From assembly GCA_964424125.1 (NCBI GenBank), contig CAYRHS010000011.1:1-31084 (forward strand): 31,084 nucleotides of DNA, read 5' to 3'. Under the pieces are notes generated by a model. The model worked only from the letters and a program-made list of their open reading frames with translations. It did not search any database and was not told the origin of the DNA. Position 1 is the first letter of the stretch, and the number at the start of each line of letters is the position of its first letter. Below, piece by piece: positions 7,705-15,650 of this stretch. Origin of the DNA: CAYRHS01 sp964424125. Its GTDB lineage: Bacteria > Actinomycetota > Acidimicrobiia > IMCC26256 > JAOSJL01. Made by a program: the position numbers and the translations under genes.

Positions 7705-8979
7705 ATGGGCACGACTCGTGATCGACGCCCGCGAGGGCAGTTCGTCGACCGCGCCCAGCTCAACGTCCGGGGCGGAGACGGTGGGGCAGGCGCGGTGTCG
7801 TTCCGCCGCGAGGCCCACACTCCTCGGGGCGGCCCCGACGGCGGTGACGGGGGCGCGGGTGGCGATGTCGTGCTCCGCGCCGACCGCAACGTCGCATCGC
7901 TGCTCTCCTTCCGTGACCATCCTCATCGGAAGGCCGAGTCGGGCCGGCACGGCTCCGGGAAGCGCCGGCACGGCCGTCGGGGTCGTGACCTCGAGGTCCC
8001 GGTGCCGGTCGGCACGACCGTGCGGAGCCGTGACGGTGCGCTGCTCGCGGACCTGGTGCGCGACGGCGACCGCTTCGTGGCGGCACGCGGGGGTCAAGGG
8101 GGCGCGGGCAACACCCGCTTCCTGACGAACGCTCGCCGCGCTCCCGGGTTCGCCGAGCAGGGCTCGTACGGCGAGGAGCACTGGCTCGAGCTCGAGCTGC
8201 GTCTCCTGGCCGATGCCGCCCTCGTCGGTTTCCCGAACGCGGGCAAGTCGACGCTCATCGCGACCGTGAGCTCGGCCAAGCCCAAGATCGCCGACTATCC
8301 CTTCACGACGCTCGAGCCGCAGCTCGGGGTGGTGCGCTTCCGGGGTCACGAGTTCGTGCTCGCGGACATCCCGGGCCTCGTCGAGGGCGCCGCGGGCGGT
8401 CGCGGGCTCGGGCACGAGTTCCTCCGCCACGTCGAGCGGGCCCGCGTGCTCGTCGTACTCCTCGACCTCGCCAACATCGAGGGGATCTCGCCCGCAGACC
8501 AGGAGCGGGTCCTGCTCGAGGAGCTGGGTCGGTATCGGCCCGAGCTCCTCGAACGGCCACGCATCGTCGTCGGGAGCAGGGCCGACGTGGCGGCGGCGGA
8601 GTTCGACGGGGAAGCCCCGGAGCCGCGGGTCTCGGCCGTCACGCGCGAAGGGCTCGACGAGCTGCTCGGGGCGATCGCCGAGGCCGTCGAACGGGCCCGA
8701 GACGAAACGCCCGCGCCGGAGCCGTTCGTGGTGCACCGTCCCCGTCCGAGTGGCTTCGCGATCACGCGTGACGACGACGGTGTCGTCCGGGTCTCGGGTC
8801 GCGCCGCGGAGCGCGTGGTCGCGATGGCCGACCTGACCAACGAGGAGGCAGTCGCATACGTCCAGGAGCGCATGCGCACGATGGGGGTGGAGCGAGCGCT
8901 CGAGCGTGCCGGCGTGAGTGACGGGGAGACGGTTCGGGTCGGCTCGGTCGAGCTCGAGTACCACTCGGAGGGCTCGTGA
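7705..8979 (+). CDS. obg: GTPase Obg (CgtA) with altered G4 motif
   Basis: Obg is an essential GTPase involved in assembly of the 50S subunit and in stress signalling. All three domains are present in 424 residues: the glycine-rich Obg fold (about 8-165), the G domain (about 166-330) with G1 GFPNAGKST starting at Gly175 and G3 DIPGLVEGAA, and the C-terminal OCT domain (about 345-420, FVVHRPRPSGFAI onwards). The G4 motif, normally NKxD, reads Ser291-Arg-Ala-Asp294 in IVVGSRADV: the guanine-contacting Asp is kept, but Asn and Lys are replaced. The ATG at 7705 follows a TATCCT hexamer by 6 bases. The stop overlaps the proB GTG (GTGA). Confidence 0.95.
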   Translation: MGTTRDRRPRGQFVDRAQLNVRGGDGGAGAVSFRREAHTPRGGPDGGDGGAGGDVVLRADRNVASLLSFRDHPHRKAESGRHGSGKRRHGRRGRDLEVPVPVGTTVRSRDGALLADLVRDGDRFVAARGGQGGAGNTRFLTNARRAPGFAEQGSYGEEHWLELELRLLADAALVGFPNAGKSTLIATVSSAKPKIADYPFTTLEPQLGVVRFRGHEFVLADIPGLVEGAAGGRGLGHEFLRHVERARVLVVLLDLANIEGISPADQERVLLEELGRYRPELLERPRIVVGSRADVAAAEFDGEAPEPRVSAVTREGLDELLGAIAEAVERARDETPAPEPFVVHRPRPSGFAITRDDDGVVRVSGRAAERVVAMADLTNEEAVAYVQERMRTMGVERALERAGVSDGETVRVGSVELEYHSEGS

Positions 8980-10064
8980 GCACGGTGGTCGTCAAGATCG
9001 GGACGTCCTCGATCACCGACGAAGCAGGCGAACTGACGGAACGGCCGCTCGAGAAGCTCTGCACCGACCTCGCCGACGCGATCGAGGCGGGTCATCGGAT
9101 CGTCCTGGTCACGTCCGGAGCGATCTCGGCCGGGATGCCCGCCCTGCGGCTGCACGCCCGCCCGAGTGAGGTCGAGACGCTGCAGGCCATCGCGGCGGTC
9201 GGGCAACCGCGACTGATGCAGCGATTGTCGGACGCGCTCGCCGAGCGGGGGGTCGTGGCCGGCCAGGTGCTGCTCACGCCGTTCGACTTCGGGCACCGCT
9301 CCCAGTACCTGCACGCGCGCGCCACGCTGGATCGCCTGCTCGCGTTCGGCGTGCTTCCCGTCGTCAACGAGAACGACACCGTCGCCGACGACGAGATCCG
9401 CTACGGCGACAACGACCGGCTGGCTGCCTTGGTCTCGCACCTCGTCGCGGCCGACGCGCTCGTCCTCCTGACCGACACTGCCGGGCTCTACACCGCCGAC
9501 CCGCGTCTCGATGCCAGCGCCTCGTTCATCCAGGAGGTGGTCGAGGTCGACGAGGCGCTCGAGGCAGTCGCCGGAGGTGCAGGAACCGATCGGGGAAGCG
9601 GGGGGATGGCCAGCAAGCTTGCGGCGGCGAAGATCGCCGCGTGGTCGGGGGTCCGGGTGGTGATCACCGCGGCCGATGTCCCCGGCGTCGTCCTCGAGTC
9701 GATCGGCGGGAACCCTTCGGGCACGGTGGTCCGTCCCCACGATCGCCGACTCCCGAGCCGGAAGCTCTGGATCGCGTTCGCCCGGGGGGCGGCAGGACGG
9801 ATCGTGGTCGACGACGGGGCACGACGGGCCCTCGTCGAGCAGGGCCGGTCGCTGCTCCCGGCCGGGGTGTCGGCCGTCGAGGGGGACTTCGACGGCGACG
9901 AGGCGGTTGAGGTGGTCGACGCGTCGGGACGACCGTTCGCCAAGGGTCTCGTGCGCTACGACGCGGCGGCGCTGCGAGCCGCGGCCGGCAGGCGGACCAC
10001 CGCACTCGCCGAAGGCCTGCCCCACGAGGTGATCCACCGCGACGACCTCGTCCTCCTCGTTTGA
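8976..10064 (+). CDS. proB: Glutamate 5-kinase
   Basis: ProB phosphorylates L-glutamate to glutamyl 5-phosphate, the first step of proline synthesis, in the cytoplasm. The 362-residue protein has an amino-acid kinase domain (about 1-255) with VVKIGTSSITD at the N-terminus, VTSGAISAGM, the substrate loop VNENDTVADDEIRYGDND and GGMASKLAAAKIA. A C-terminal PUA domain follows (about 270-355). The length matches the two-domain family. The GTG start overlaps the obg stop. proA lies 600 bases downstream rather than adjacent, separated by a decayed VOC gene and a separate promoter. Confidence 0.96.
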   Translation: MSTVVVKIGTSSITDEAGELTERPLEKLCTDLADAIEAGHRIVLVTSGAISAGMPALRLHARPSEVETLQAIAAVGQPRLMQRLSDALAERGVVAGQVLLTPFDFGHRSQYLHARATLDRLLAFGVLPVVNENDTVADDEIRYGDNDRLAALVSHLVAADALVLLTDTAGLYTADPRLDASASFIQEVVEVDEALEAVAGGAGTDRGSGGMASKLAAAKIAAWSGVRVVITAADVPGVVLESIGGNPSGTVVRPHDRRLPSRKLWIAFARGAAGRIVVDDGARRALVEQGRSLLPAGVSAVEGDFDGDEAVEVVDASGRPFAKGLVRYDAAALRAAAGRRTTALAEGLPHEVIHRDDLVLLV

Positions 10065-10100
10065 CGCGAGGCCGAAGATCTCGCGCCGAGCTCGCCGTCC

Positions 10101-10382
10101 GTGACGGTCGGGTCGGCCGGTGCCAGACTCCCCTTCTACGTGGGCTACGCCATCGGGGGCTACGAGCTCGGCCTCCTCCCCGACGCCGACCCGAAGGACG
10201 GCGCCCTGACCTACTGGGGCGTCGCCGACGTCGGCGCTGCAGTCGGTGCGGCGATCGCCGACGGAGCCACCGAGCACACCCCCGCCACCGAGGTCGGGGA
10301 CGGCATCGTGACCGCCACGGTGAGGACGCCGCAGGGAGCGATCCTCGGCCTCATCTTCAACCCGCACTTCAGCCTTGCCTGA
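10101..10382 (+). pseudogene. Truncated VOC (glyoxalase/bleomycin-resistance fold) protein remnant
   Basis: The open frame encodes about 93 residues. From LPFYVGYAIGGYELGLLPDA to the end (TYWGVADVGAAVGAAIADGA, then GILGLIFNPHF-like tail) it resembles the C-terminal two thirds of a VOC-superfamily protein. The first beta-alpha-beta module, which in intact relatives precedes the FYVG strand and supplies a metal ligand or half of the active site, is absent. I see no matching sequence upstream in the other two forward frames between proB and this segment, so this is a 5' truncation rather than a simple frameshift. A GTG at 10101 could start a short product, but there is no ribosome-binding site. 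It may be a pseudogene or a genuinely short protein. Confidence 0.55.
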
Positions 10383-10631
10383 ATCGTGGCGCCTGCCTGA
10401 GCCATCACGGCGCCGGCACCCCCGCGCCGATCGCGCCGACGGCGCATCATGCCCTTGTCATCGGTCGTGACATCGGTCACACTGCGGGAGCCGCGCCGGC
10501 CGAGACGGGGGGAGGGCTCACCCAGTGGGCCCGAGCGGTCGGTGCCGAGCGCACGACGCGGCGGGGTGCCGTTGCGGGGTGAGGAGCCCCGCGTCGGTGC
10601 CCCGCCGCCGTCGCGTGCACAATCCCGAAAC

Positions 10632-10647
10632 TTGACCGCGCGGTCAA
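10632..10647. promoter_or_regulatory. Perfect 16-bp palindrome at the proA promoter (candidate repressor operator)
   Basis: TTGACCGCGCGGTCAA is its own reverse complement over all 16 bases. It ends 4 bases before the TAGACT -10 hexamer, so a bound protein would block RNA polymerase. TTGACC-N4-GGTCAA is the kind of site bound by TetR-family repressors. No TetR gene is in the window, so the regulator is unknown. Confidence 0.55.
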
Positions 10648-10651
10648 GGAT

Positions 10652-10657
10652 TAGACT
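10652..10657 (+). promoter_or_regulatory. -10 hexamer TAGACT for proA (leaderless)
   Basis: TAGACT ends 6 bases before the GTG at 10664, with no ribosome-binding site between. A TTGACC hexamer lies 14 bases upstream, closer than the optimal 17, and belongs to the palindrome, so its role as a -35 box is uncertain. Confidence 0.62.
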
Positions 10658-10663
10658 CGCTGC

Positions 10664-11935
10664 GTGCCGAACGAGGACTCGCAGCCGGCTGCGCCGGTAT
10701 TCGAGCTCGGTCGCCGGGCGCGGGCGGCCGCCCGTGCGCTCGCCACCGCCCCGACGGCCCGCAAGAACGAGGCTCTGCTGGCCGCGGCGGCGCTCCTGGT
10801 CGAGCGAGCGCCCGAGATCCTGGAGGCCAACGCGGCCGACCTCGATGCGGGGCGGGCCGCAGGACTCGATTCGACCCCCCTCGATCGTCTGCGGCTGGAC
10901 GGGAACCGAATCGACCAGATGGCCGAAGGGCTCCGAACCGTCGCCTCGCTCGAGGACCCGGTCGGGGAGGTCGTGGGCGGGAGGCGCTCGCGCAGCGGGC
11001 TGCACCTCGAGCAGGTGCGCGTCCCGCTCGGGGTGGTCGCCATCATCTACGAGAACCGGCCGAACGTGACGAGCGACGCCGCCGGGCTCTGCCTCAAGTC
11101 GGGCAACGCGGCGCTGTTGCGTGGCTCGAGCGGCGCGCTGCGGTCGAACACGGCCATCGCCGCCGTGCTCCGGGCAGCAGTGGCGAAGGCCGGGCTCCCG
11201 GAGGACGCGGTGATCCTCGTCGAGGACACCTCGTACGAGACTGCCATCGGGCTCATGAGGCTGAACGACTACGTCGACTGCTTGATCCCGCGTGGGGGGC
11301 CGTCGCTCATCGCGAGCATCCGCGAGAACGCGACTGTGCCGGTGATCATCGACGGCGACGGGAACTGCCACGTCTACGTCGACTCGGCCGCCGATCTGAA
11401 CGAGGCGGTGGCCATCGTCGTGAACGCGAAGACGCAGCGCCCCTCGGTGTGCAACGCGGCGGAGTCGTTGCTCGTCCACGTGGCGGTGGCCGAGTCGTTC
11501 CTGCCCCGGGTGGTGGAGGCGCTCGTCGCACGCGACGTCACCCTCGTCGGGGACACGCGATCACGCGCCCTCGACGGGCGCATCGGACCCGCGACGGAGG
11601 AGGACTTCGGTCGCGAGTTCCTATCGCTCGAGATGTCGGTCGCGCTCGTCGACTCGGTGGACGCCGCGGTCGCGCACGTGAACGAATACGGGACCGGGCA
11701 CACCGAGGCGATCCTGACGCGAGACCTTCGCGCCGCGCGAGCGTTCACCGAGGGTGTCGACGCCGCGGCTGTGATCGTGAACGCGTCGACCCGCTTCACC
11801 GACGGTGAGGAGTTCGGGCTCGGTGCAGAGATCGGGATCTCCACCCAGAAGCTGCACGCCCGCGGCCCGCTCGGCCTGCGGGAACTGACGTCCACGAAGT
11901 ACGTCGTCTGGGGGAACGGGGAGGTCCGTAGCTGA
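10664..11935 (+). CDS. proA: Glutamate-5-semialdehyde dehydrogenase (gamma-glutamyl phosphate reductase)
   Basis: ProA reduces glutamyl 5-phosphate with NADPH to glutamate 5-semialdehyde, the second step of proline synthesis. The 423-residue protein shows the family signatures VPLGVVAIIYENRPNVTSDA, LKSGNAALLRGSS, the catalytic cysteine Cys263 in KTQRPSVCNAAESLLVH, and the C-terminal EFGLGAEIGISTQKLHARG. The GTG start lies 6 bases after a TAGACT hexamer. The stop overlaps the ATG of the MoxR gene (TGATG), so proA, the MoxR gene and the VWA gene are likely one transcript, possibly controlled by the palindrome at 10632-10647. Confidence 0.97.
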   Translation: MPNEDSQPAAPVFELGRRARAAARALATAPTARKNEALLAAAALLVERAPEILEANAADLDAGRAAGLDSTPLDRLRLDGNRIDQMAEGLRTVASLEDPVGEVVGGRRSRSGLHLEQVRVPLGVVAIIYENRPNVTSDAAGLCLKSGNAALLRGSSGALRSNTAIAAVLRAAVAKAGLPEDAVILVEDTSYETAIGLMRLNDYVDCLIPRGGPSLIASIRENATVPVIIDGDGNCHVYVDSAADLNEAVAIVVNAKTQRPSVCNAAESLLVHVAVAESFLPRVVEALVARDVTLVGDTRSRALDGRIGPATEEDFGREFLSLEMSVALVDSVDAAVAHVNEYGTGHTEAILTRDLRAARAFTEGVDAAAVIVNASTRFTDGEEFGLGAEIGISTQKLHARGPLGLRELTSTKYVVWGNGEVRS

Positions 11936-12831
11936 TGGCGCGCTTCGAATCGGTTGATGACGTCGTGACGAGGCTCCGCGGCGCGGACTACCTGGCCGAC
12001 ACAGGGATCGCGGGCGTGGTCTTCCTGGCCGACCGCCTCGAGAAGCCCGTGCTCGTCGAGGGTCCCGCCGGGGTGGGCAAGACGGAGCTCGCGAAGGCCA
12101 CCGCCACGGTGACGGGATCGCGGCTGATCCGACTCCAGTGCTACGAGGGTCTGGACGAGTCGAAGGCGCTCTACGAGTGGAACTACAAGAAGCAGTTGCT
12201 CCGGATCCAGTCCGACCGGGAGCACGAGGCGAGCTGGGCCGAGGTCGAGGCCGACATCTTCTCGGAGCCGTTCCTGCTCACCAGGCCGTTGCTAGAGGCG
12301 ATCCGGGCGGAGGAGCCGATCGTGCTCCTCATCGACGAGGTCGACCGCGTCGAGGTCGAGACCGAGGCCCTGCTCCTCGAGGTGCTCTCCGACTTCCAGG
12401 TCTCGATCCCCGAGCTCGGGACGATCAAGGGCCATCAGCGCCCCAGGGTCTTCCTCACCTCGAACAACACCCGGGAGCTCTCCGAAGCCCTGAAGCGCCG
12501 GTGCCTGTATCTCCACATCGACTACCCGGACATCGAGCGCGAGCGTGAGATCGTCCGGGTACGCGTGCCCGAGATCGACGAGGACCTCGCGGGCCAGGTC
12601 GCCTCGGTGGTGCGTTCGGTCCGCCAGCTCGACCTCAAGAAGGCCCCCTCGATCTCGGAGACCATCGACTGGGCGCGGACCCTCCTCTATCTGGGCCGTC
12701 ACGAGATCGACGCCGAGGTGCTCGACGAGACCCTGCACGTGCTCCTCAAGTACCAGTCCGACCTCGCTCGCGCCCACAAGGAGCTCGGTGCCGATCGTGG
12801 TCCCGGGCTGACGACCGGCACGACCGGGTGA
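11935..12831 (+). CDS. MoxR-family AAA+ ATPase (CoxD-like)
   Basis: This 298-residue AAA+ ATPase acts, in characterised relatives, as a chaperone that uses ATP to mature or insert metal centres into partner enzymes together with a VWA protein. Visible motifs are Walker A (GPAGVGKTE, residues 43-51, Lys49), Walker B (LLIDEVD, Asp134-Glu135), a sensor-1 asparagine stretch (LTSNNT, about 180) and an arginine-finger region (LKRRCL, about 188-193). The ATG overlaps the proA stop, and the stop overlaps the VWA start (GTGA), so all three are translationally coupled. The pairing with a CoxE-like VWA protein puts it in the CoxD/APE2220-type group. The client is not encoded nearby. Confidence 0.9.
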   Translation: MARFESVDDVVTRLRGADYLADTGIAGVVFLADRLEKPVLVEGPAGVGKTELAKATATVTGSRLIRLQCYEGLDESKALYEWNYKKQLLRIQSDREHEASWAEVEADIFSEPFLLTRPLLEAIRAEEPIVLLIDEVDRVEVETEALLLEVLSDFQVSIPELGTIKGHQRPRVFLTSNNTRELSEALKRRCLYLHIDYPDIEREREIVRVRVPEIDEDLAGQVASVVRSVRQLDLKKAPSISETIDWARTLLYLGRHEIDAEVLDETLHVLLKYQSDLARAHKELGADRGPGLTTGTTG

Positions 12832-14332
12832 CGCTGCGCTCGTACAACGTCCCGGGGCCCCGCCCGGCCGGCGTCGCGCTCGCCGAGGACGCCGACATGC
12901 TCGAGGTGCTGCAGGGCTTCGTCCACGAGCTGCGGTTGGCGGGTCTCCCGGTGTCGATGACCGAGAACCTGGACGCGATGCAGGCGGTGGCGCACGTCCC
13001 CATCAGTGACCGCGCCGCCTTCCGGTCTGCGCTCGCGGCCACGCTCGTGAAGCACCATCGCCACCAGCGGGCGTTCGACGTCCTCTTCGACGTCTACTTC
13101 TCGCTCCACGGCGCTCTTCCCGCCGACGGGAGCGGCGCGGAGGCGGCGGCCGAGGGTACCGGCGGCCCGCCCGGCGACGGTGGTGGCGCGGCTGGTGAGC
13201 TGAGCGACGAGGAGCTGGCGGACCTGCTCCTGGCGGCGCTCAGCTCGATGGACCGCGACGAGCTGCGTCGGCTCGCAGGCGAGGCCGTCACGAGGTACGC
13301 GGGCATGGAGCCGGGGCGACCCGTCGGCGGGACGTACTACCTCTACCGAACGCTGCGGCAGCTCGACATCGAGGGGCTGACCGCGCGCCTGGCCGCGCTC
13401 GCGGAGGCATCGGCACCGACAGACGAACGAGACGACCCTCTGGCGACACGCATCCGCCGGGAGGAGCATGAGCAGCGAGTCCGCCAGCTCCGCGAGCTCG
13501 TGGAGGCCGAGATCCGTCGGCGACTCGTCGCCGATCGCGGGGTCGAGGCCATGGCGCGCACCCTCCGCCGCCCGCTCCCGGAGGACGCGGACTTCATGCA
13601 CGCCTCTCGCCAGGAGATGCGCGAGCTCCAGCGGGCGATCGAGCCCCTCACGCGTGCGCTCGCGGCGCGCCTGGCCCAGCGCCGCCGTCGGCGCCACCGC
13701 GGCCAGCTCGACTTCCGGTCGACCGTCCGCCACTCGCTCTCCTACGGAGGTGTCCCGGCGGAGCCCAAGTTCCGCCATCCGCGCCCCTCGAAGCCCGAGA
13801 TCATGGTGGTGGCCGACATCTCCGGTTCCGTCGCCAGCTTCGCCCGCTTCACGCTGCAGTTCGTGCACGCGATGGCGGGGCAGTTCTCGAAGGTGCGCTC
13901 GTGGGTGTTCATCGACGGCATCGACGAGGTGACCCGCTTCTTCGACGAGGCCGACGACCTGACCGAGGCCGTGCACCGGGTGAACACGGATGCCGATGTG
14001 GTCTGGGTCGATGGGCACTCCGACTACGGGCACGCCTTCGAGGTGTTCCACGAGCGCCACGCGCGGGAGGTGACGCCCAAGACGTCACTCCTCGTGNNNN
14101 NNNNNNCGTTCTCGGAGACGCCCGCAACAACTTCCACGCGCCCCTTGCCTGGGTGCTAGAGGACCTGCGTCGGCGGGGACGTCATGTGTACTGGCTGAAT
14201 CCCGAGCAGCGTGGCTACTGGGACACCGGCGACTCCGTGATCGCCGACTACGCACCGCACTGCGACGGTGTGTTCGAGTGCCGGAACCTCCGCCAGCTCC
14301 AGCAGTTCGTGACCGCGGTCATCGAGCGCTGA
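12828..14332 (+). CDS. VWA-domain protein (CoxE-like), partner of the MoxR ATPase; interrupted by assembly gap
   Basis: About 500 residues. The N-terminal region (FVHELRLAGLPVSMTENLDA, about 30-50) and the long arginine-rich middle are typical of CoxE-like proteins. The C-terminal von Willebrand factor A domain begins with VVADISGSVASF, giving the MIDAS D-x-S-x-S motif at Asp330-Ser334, and includes LGDARNNFH after the gap. Ten Ns (14097-14106) lie in the strand before LGDARNN. The frames before and after differ, so the true gap length is 2 modulo 3 rather than 10; a two-base gap would restore one continuous VWA domain. The gene is therefore probably intact. The GTG start overlaps the MoxR stop. 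In CO dehydrogenase systems such pairs act in cofactor maturation; here the target is unknown. Confidence 0.88.
14097..14106. other. Assembly gap of 10 N inside the VWA gene
   Basis: Ten Ns separate two halves of one VWA domain that lie in different frames. The placeholder length, not a mutation, best explains the apparent frameshift. Confidence 0.95.
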
Positions 14333-14335
14333 TCG

Positions 14336-14998
14336 TCAGTCGCTCTCGATCCGGGACCAGGCCATGTCGGCCACGCGGGCGAGCGAGCGGACGATTTCGC
14401 GCTCGCGAGGGAAGAAGCGGTGGTCGGAACGGCCCAGCACGACCTCGGCGTCGTGTCGGCGGAGCCAGCCGCGCGCGATCGCCTCGGACTGGGGGGACGG
14501 AGCGTCTTCCTCGGTGAGGATCTCGCCCAGCGGGGGAGGGAACCCCGCCGCGGCCAGGACCGACTTCTGGTCGACGAGAACCGCCCAGGCGCCGAGAAAG
14601 CGTCGCATGAGGCCGCGGGTCAGGACGCGGTGGAGCGCTTCCACGGTCTCGGCCTCGACTAGTCTCGTGGCCAGGTCGAGGCTCATCCCCGTCGGATCGT
14701 GCGGGGCCGCGAGCACACGTGCCGCCTCGACAGCGACACCATCGACCTCGCAGACCTCCCGGACGAGCATCGGAACGAGCTCGAGGCTCGGCAGCTCCAC
14801 GGTGAGCTGGTCGAAGGCCGCGCCTGCGCTGCGGTCGAGGATGCTGACCGAGACGATGTCACCCCGGATGCCCCCGATCCGCGACGCCACGAGCCCCAGT
14901 GCCCCGGGTCGATCGGGAAGCTGCACATGCAACAGCACATACGCGTGCTCCCCGCGTCGGGAGGCCGAGCGGTTGCGTGCATGAGAAGGATCGTGCAC
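14336..14998 (-). CDS. ACT-domain protein
   Basis: With the GTG at 14998 as start, the protein has 220 residues. Residues 19-95 form an ACT domain (LLHVQLPDRPGALGLVASRI, then GGIRGDIVSVSIL), a fold that binds amino acids or other small ligands and usually regulates metabolic enzymes. The C-terminal half (about 130-220) is not clearly assignable; it resembles a small GAF-like sensor or a helical tail. An in-frame ATG at 15037 exists, but a TACGCT hexamer 6 bases upstream of the GTG (15010-15005) makes 14998 the better start and removes overlap with the nadD promoter. The gene converges on the VWA gene (3 bases between stops) and diverges from nadD. The ligand is unknown. Confidence 0.72.
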   Translation of the reverse strand: MHDPSHARNRSASRRGEHAYVLLHVQLPDRPGALGLVASRIGGIRGDIVSVSILDRSAGAAFDQLTVELPSLELVPMLVREVCEVDGVAVEAARVLAAPHDPTGMSLDLATRLVEAETVEALHRVLTRGLMRRFLGAWAVLVDQKSVLAAAGFPPPLGEILTEEDAPSPQSEAIARGWLRRHDAEVVLGRSDHRFFPREREIVRSLARVADMAWSRIESD

Positions 14999-15004
14999 GA
15001 CTGC

Positions 15005-15010
15005 AGCGTA
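15005..15010 (-). promoter_or_regulatory. -10 hexamer TACGCT for the ACT gene (leaderless)
   Basis: Read on the minus strand, TACGCT (15010 down to 15005) is followed by 6 bases and then the GTG at 14998. The spacing equals that at obg, proA and leuS. Confidence 0.55.
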
Positions 15011-15044
15011 GATGAGCGGTCCCGGTTTCGCCCTCACCGCGCCC

Positions 15045-15050
15045 TACACT
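15045..15050 (+). promoter_or_regulatory. -10 hexamer TACACT for nadD
   Basis: TACACT ends 9 bases before the GTG at 15060 chosen as the nadD start. There is no ribosome-binding site in between. It lies 35 bases from the oppositely oriented ACT promoter, forming a compact divergent promoter pair. Confidence 0.5.
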
Positions 15051-15059
15051 CGAGCCGCC

Positions 15060-15650
15060 GTGGGCCCTCGTGAGCGGATCGGCGTCTTCGGCGGAACGTT
15101 CGATCCCGTCCATCACGGTCATCTCGCGGCTGCGGACAGCGCGCGCGACGCCCTCGGCCTCTCACGTGTGCTGCTCGTCCCCGCCGGCGATCCGTGGCAG
15201 AAGTCGGACCAGGTCGTCGCGTCGGCTCGGGCTCGCCTGGCGCTGGTCGAAGCCGCCGTCGCCGACCTCGAGGGTCTCGAGGCGAGCGCGATCGAGGTGG
15301 ATCGTGCCGGTCCCAGCTACACCATCGACACGCTCGAGGAGTTCCAGGCCCAGGGCGTCGACCCGGTGCTCATCGTCGGTGCTGACGTGGCTCGAACGAT
15401 CCCGACCTGGCATCGAGCCGAGGAGCTCGCTCGTATTGCGGCCGTGGTGGTGGTGACGCGCGCCGGCGCGGACGTCGCCGAGCTCGAGATGCTCCCGCTC
15501 GCGGACGTCGTCGCGGTCGAAGTGCCTCGACTCGACATCTCCTCGACCGAGCTCCGCGCTCGCTTCGCTTCCCACGGAGCGGTCGCGGGTTTGTTGCCTG
15601 CCGCGGTGATACGCGAGATCCGCGAGCGCCACCTCTACACTCCGGAGTGA
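15060..15650 (+). CDS. nadD: Nicotinate-nucleotide adenylyltransferase
   Basis: NadD joins nicotinate mononucleotide and ATP to give deamido-NAD, a step shared by all NAD synthesis from nicotinate or aspartate. The 196-residue protein starts with RIGVFGGTFDPVHHGHL, the nucleotidyltransferase GxFDPxHxGH motif (residues 7-21), and has the ISSTELR motif at residues 160-166 plus PTWHRAEEL in between. An in-frame ATG at 15012 would add 16 residues without family similarity and would overlap the minus-strand promoter, so GTG 15060 behind TACACT is preferred. The stop TGA overlaps the next start (GTGATG). Confidence 0.95.
   Translation: MGPRERIGVFGGTFDPVHHGHLAAADSARDALGLSRVLLVPAGDPWQKSDQVVASARARLALVEAAVADLEGLEASAIEVDRAGPSYTIDTLEEFQAQGVDPVLIVGADVARTIPTWHRAEELARIAAVVVVTRAGADVAELEMLPLADVVAVEVPRLDISSTELRARFASHGAVAGLLPAAVIREIRERHLYTPE
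15636..15641 (+). promoter_or_regulatory. Candidate -10 hexamer TACACT at the end of nadD
   Basis: A second TACACT, identical to the nadD hexamer, lies in the last codons of nadD. It ends 5 bases before a GTG (15647) and 8 before the ATG (15650) of the LCP-like gene. It could give an internal leaderless promoter, but as it lies in coding sequence this is tentative. Confidence 0.35.

Larger units (their letters stand above)
10383..10663. other. Non-coding stretch before proA with repeated and palindromic elements
   Basis: No convincing gene is seen in these 281 bases. They hold two copies of CATCGGTC (10459-10466 and 10471-10478, 12-base period), a perfect inverted repeat GTGAC-ATCG-GTCAC (10467-10480), a perfect 16-bp palindrome (10632-10647) and the proA -10 hexamer. 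The density of symmetric elements suggests a regulatory region. Confidence 0.5.

Noticed and set aside
10632..10664. A reading LTARSRIRLAA across the proA promoter, resembling the N-terminus of TetR repressors
   Set aside because: Only about 11 residues, with no continuation of a TetR helix-turn-helix; it arises from translating the palindrome TTGACCGCGCGG and is treated as coincidence.
15012..15059. Longer nadD start at ATG 15012
   Set aside because: The extra 16 residues are not family-like and the ATG lies against the minus-strand promoter; GTG 15060 sits behind a TACACT hexamer.
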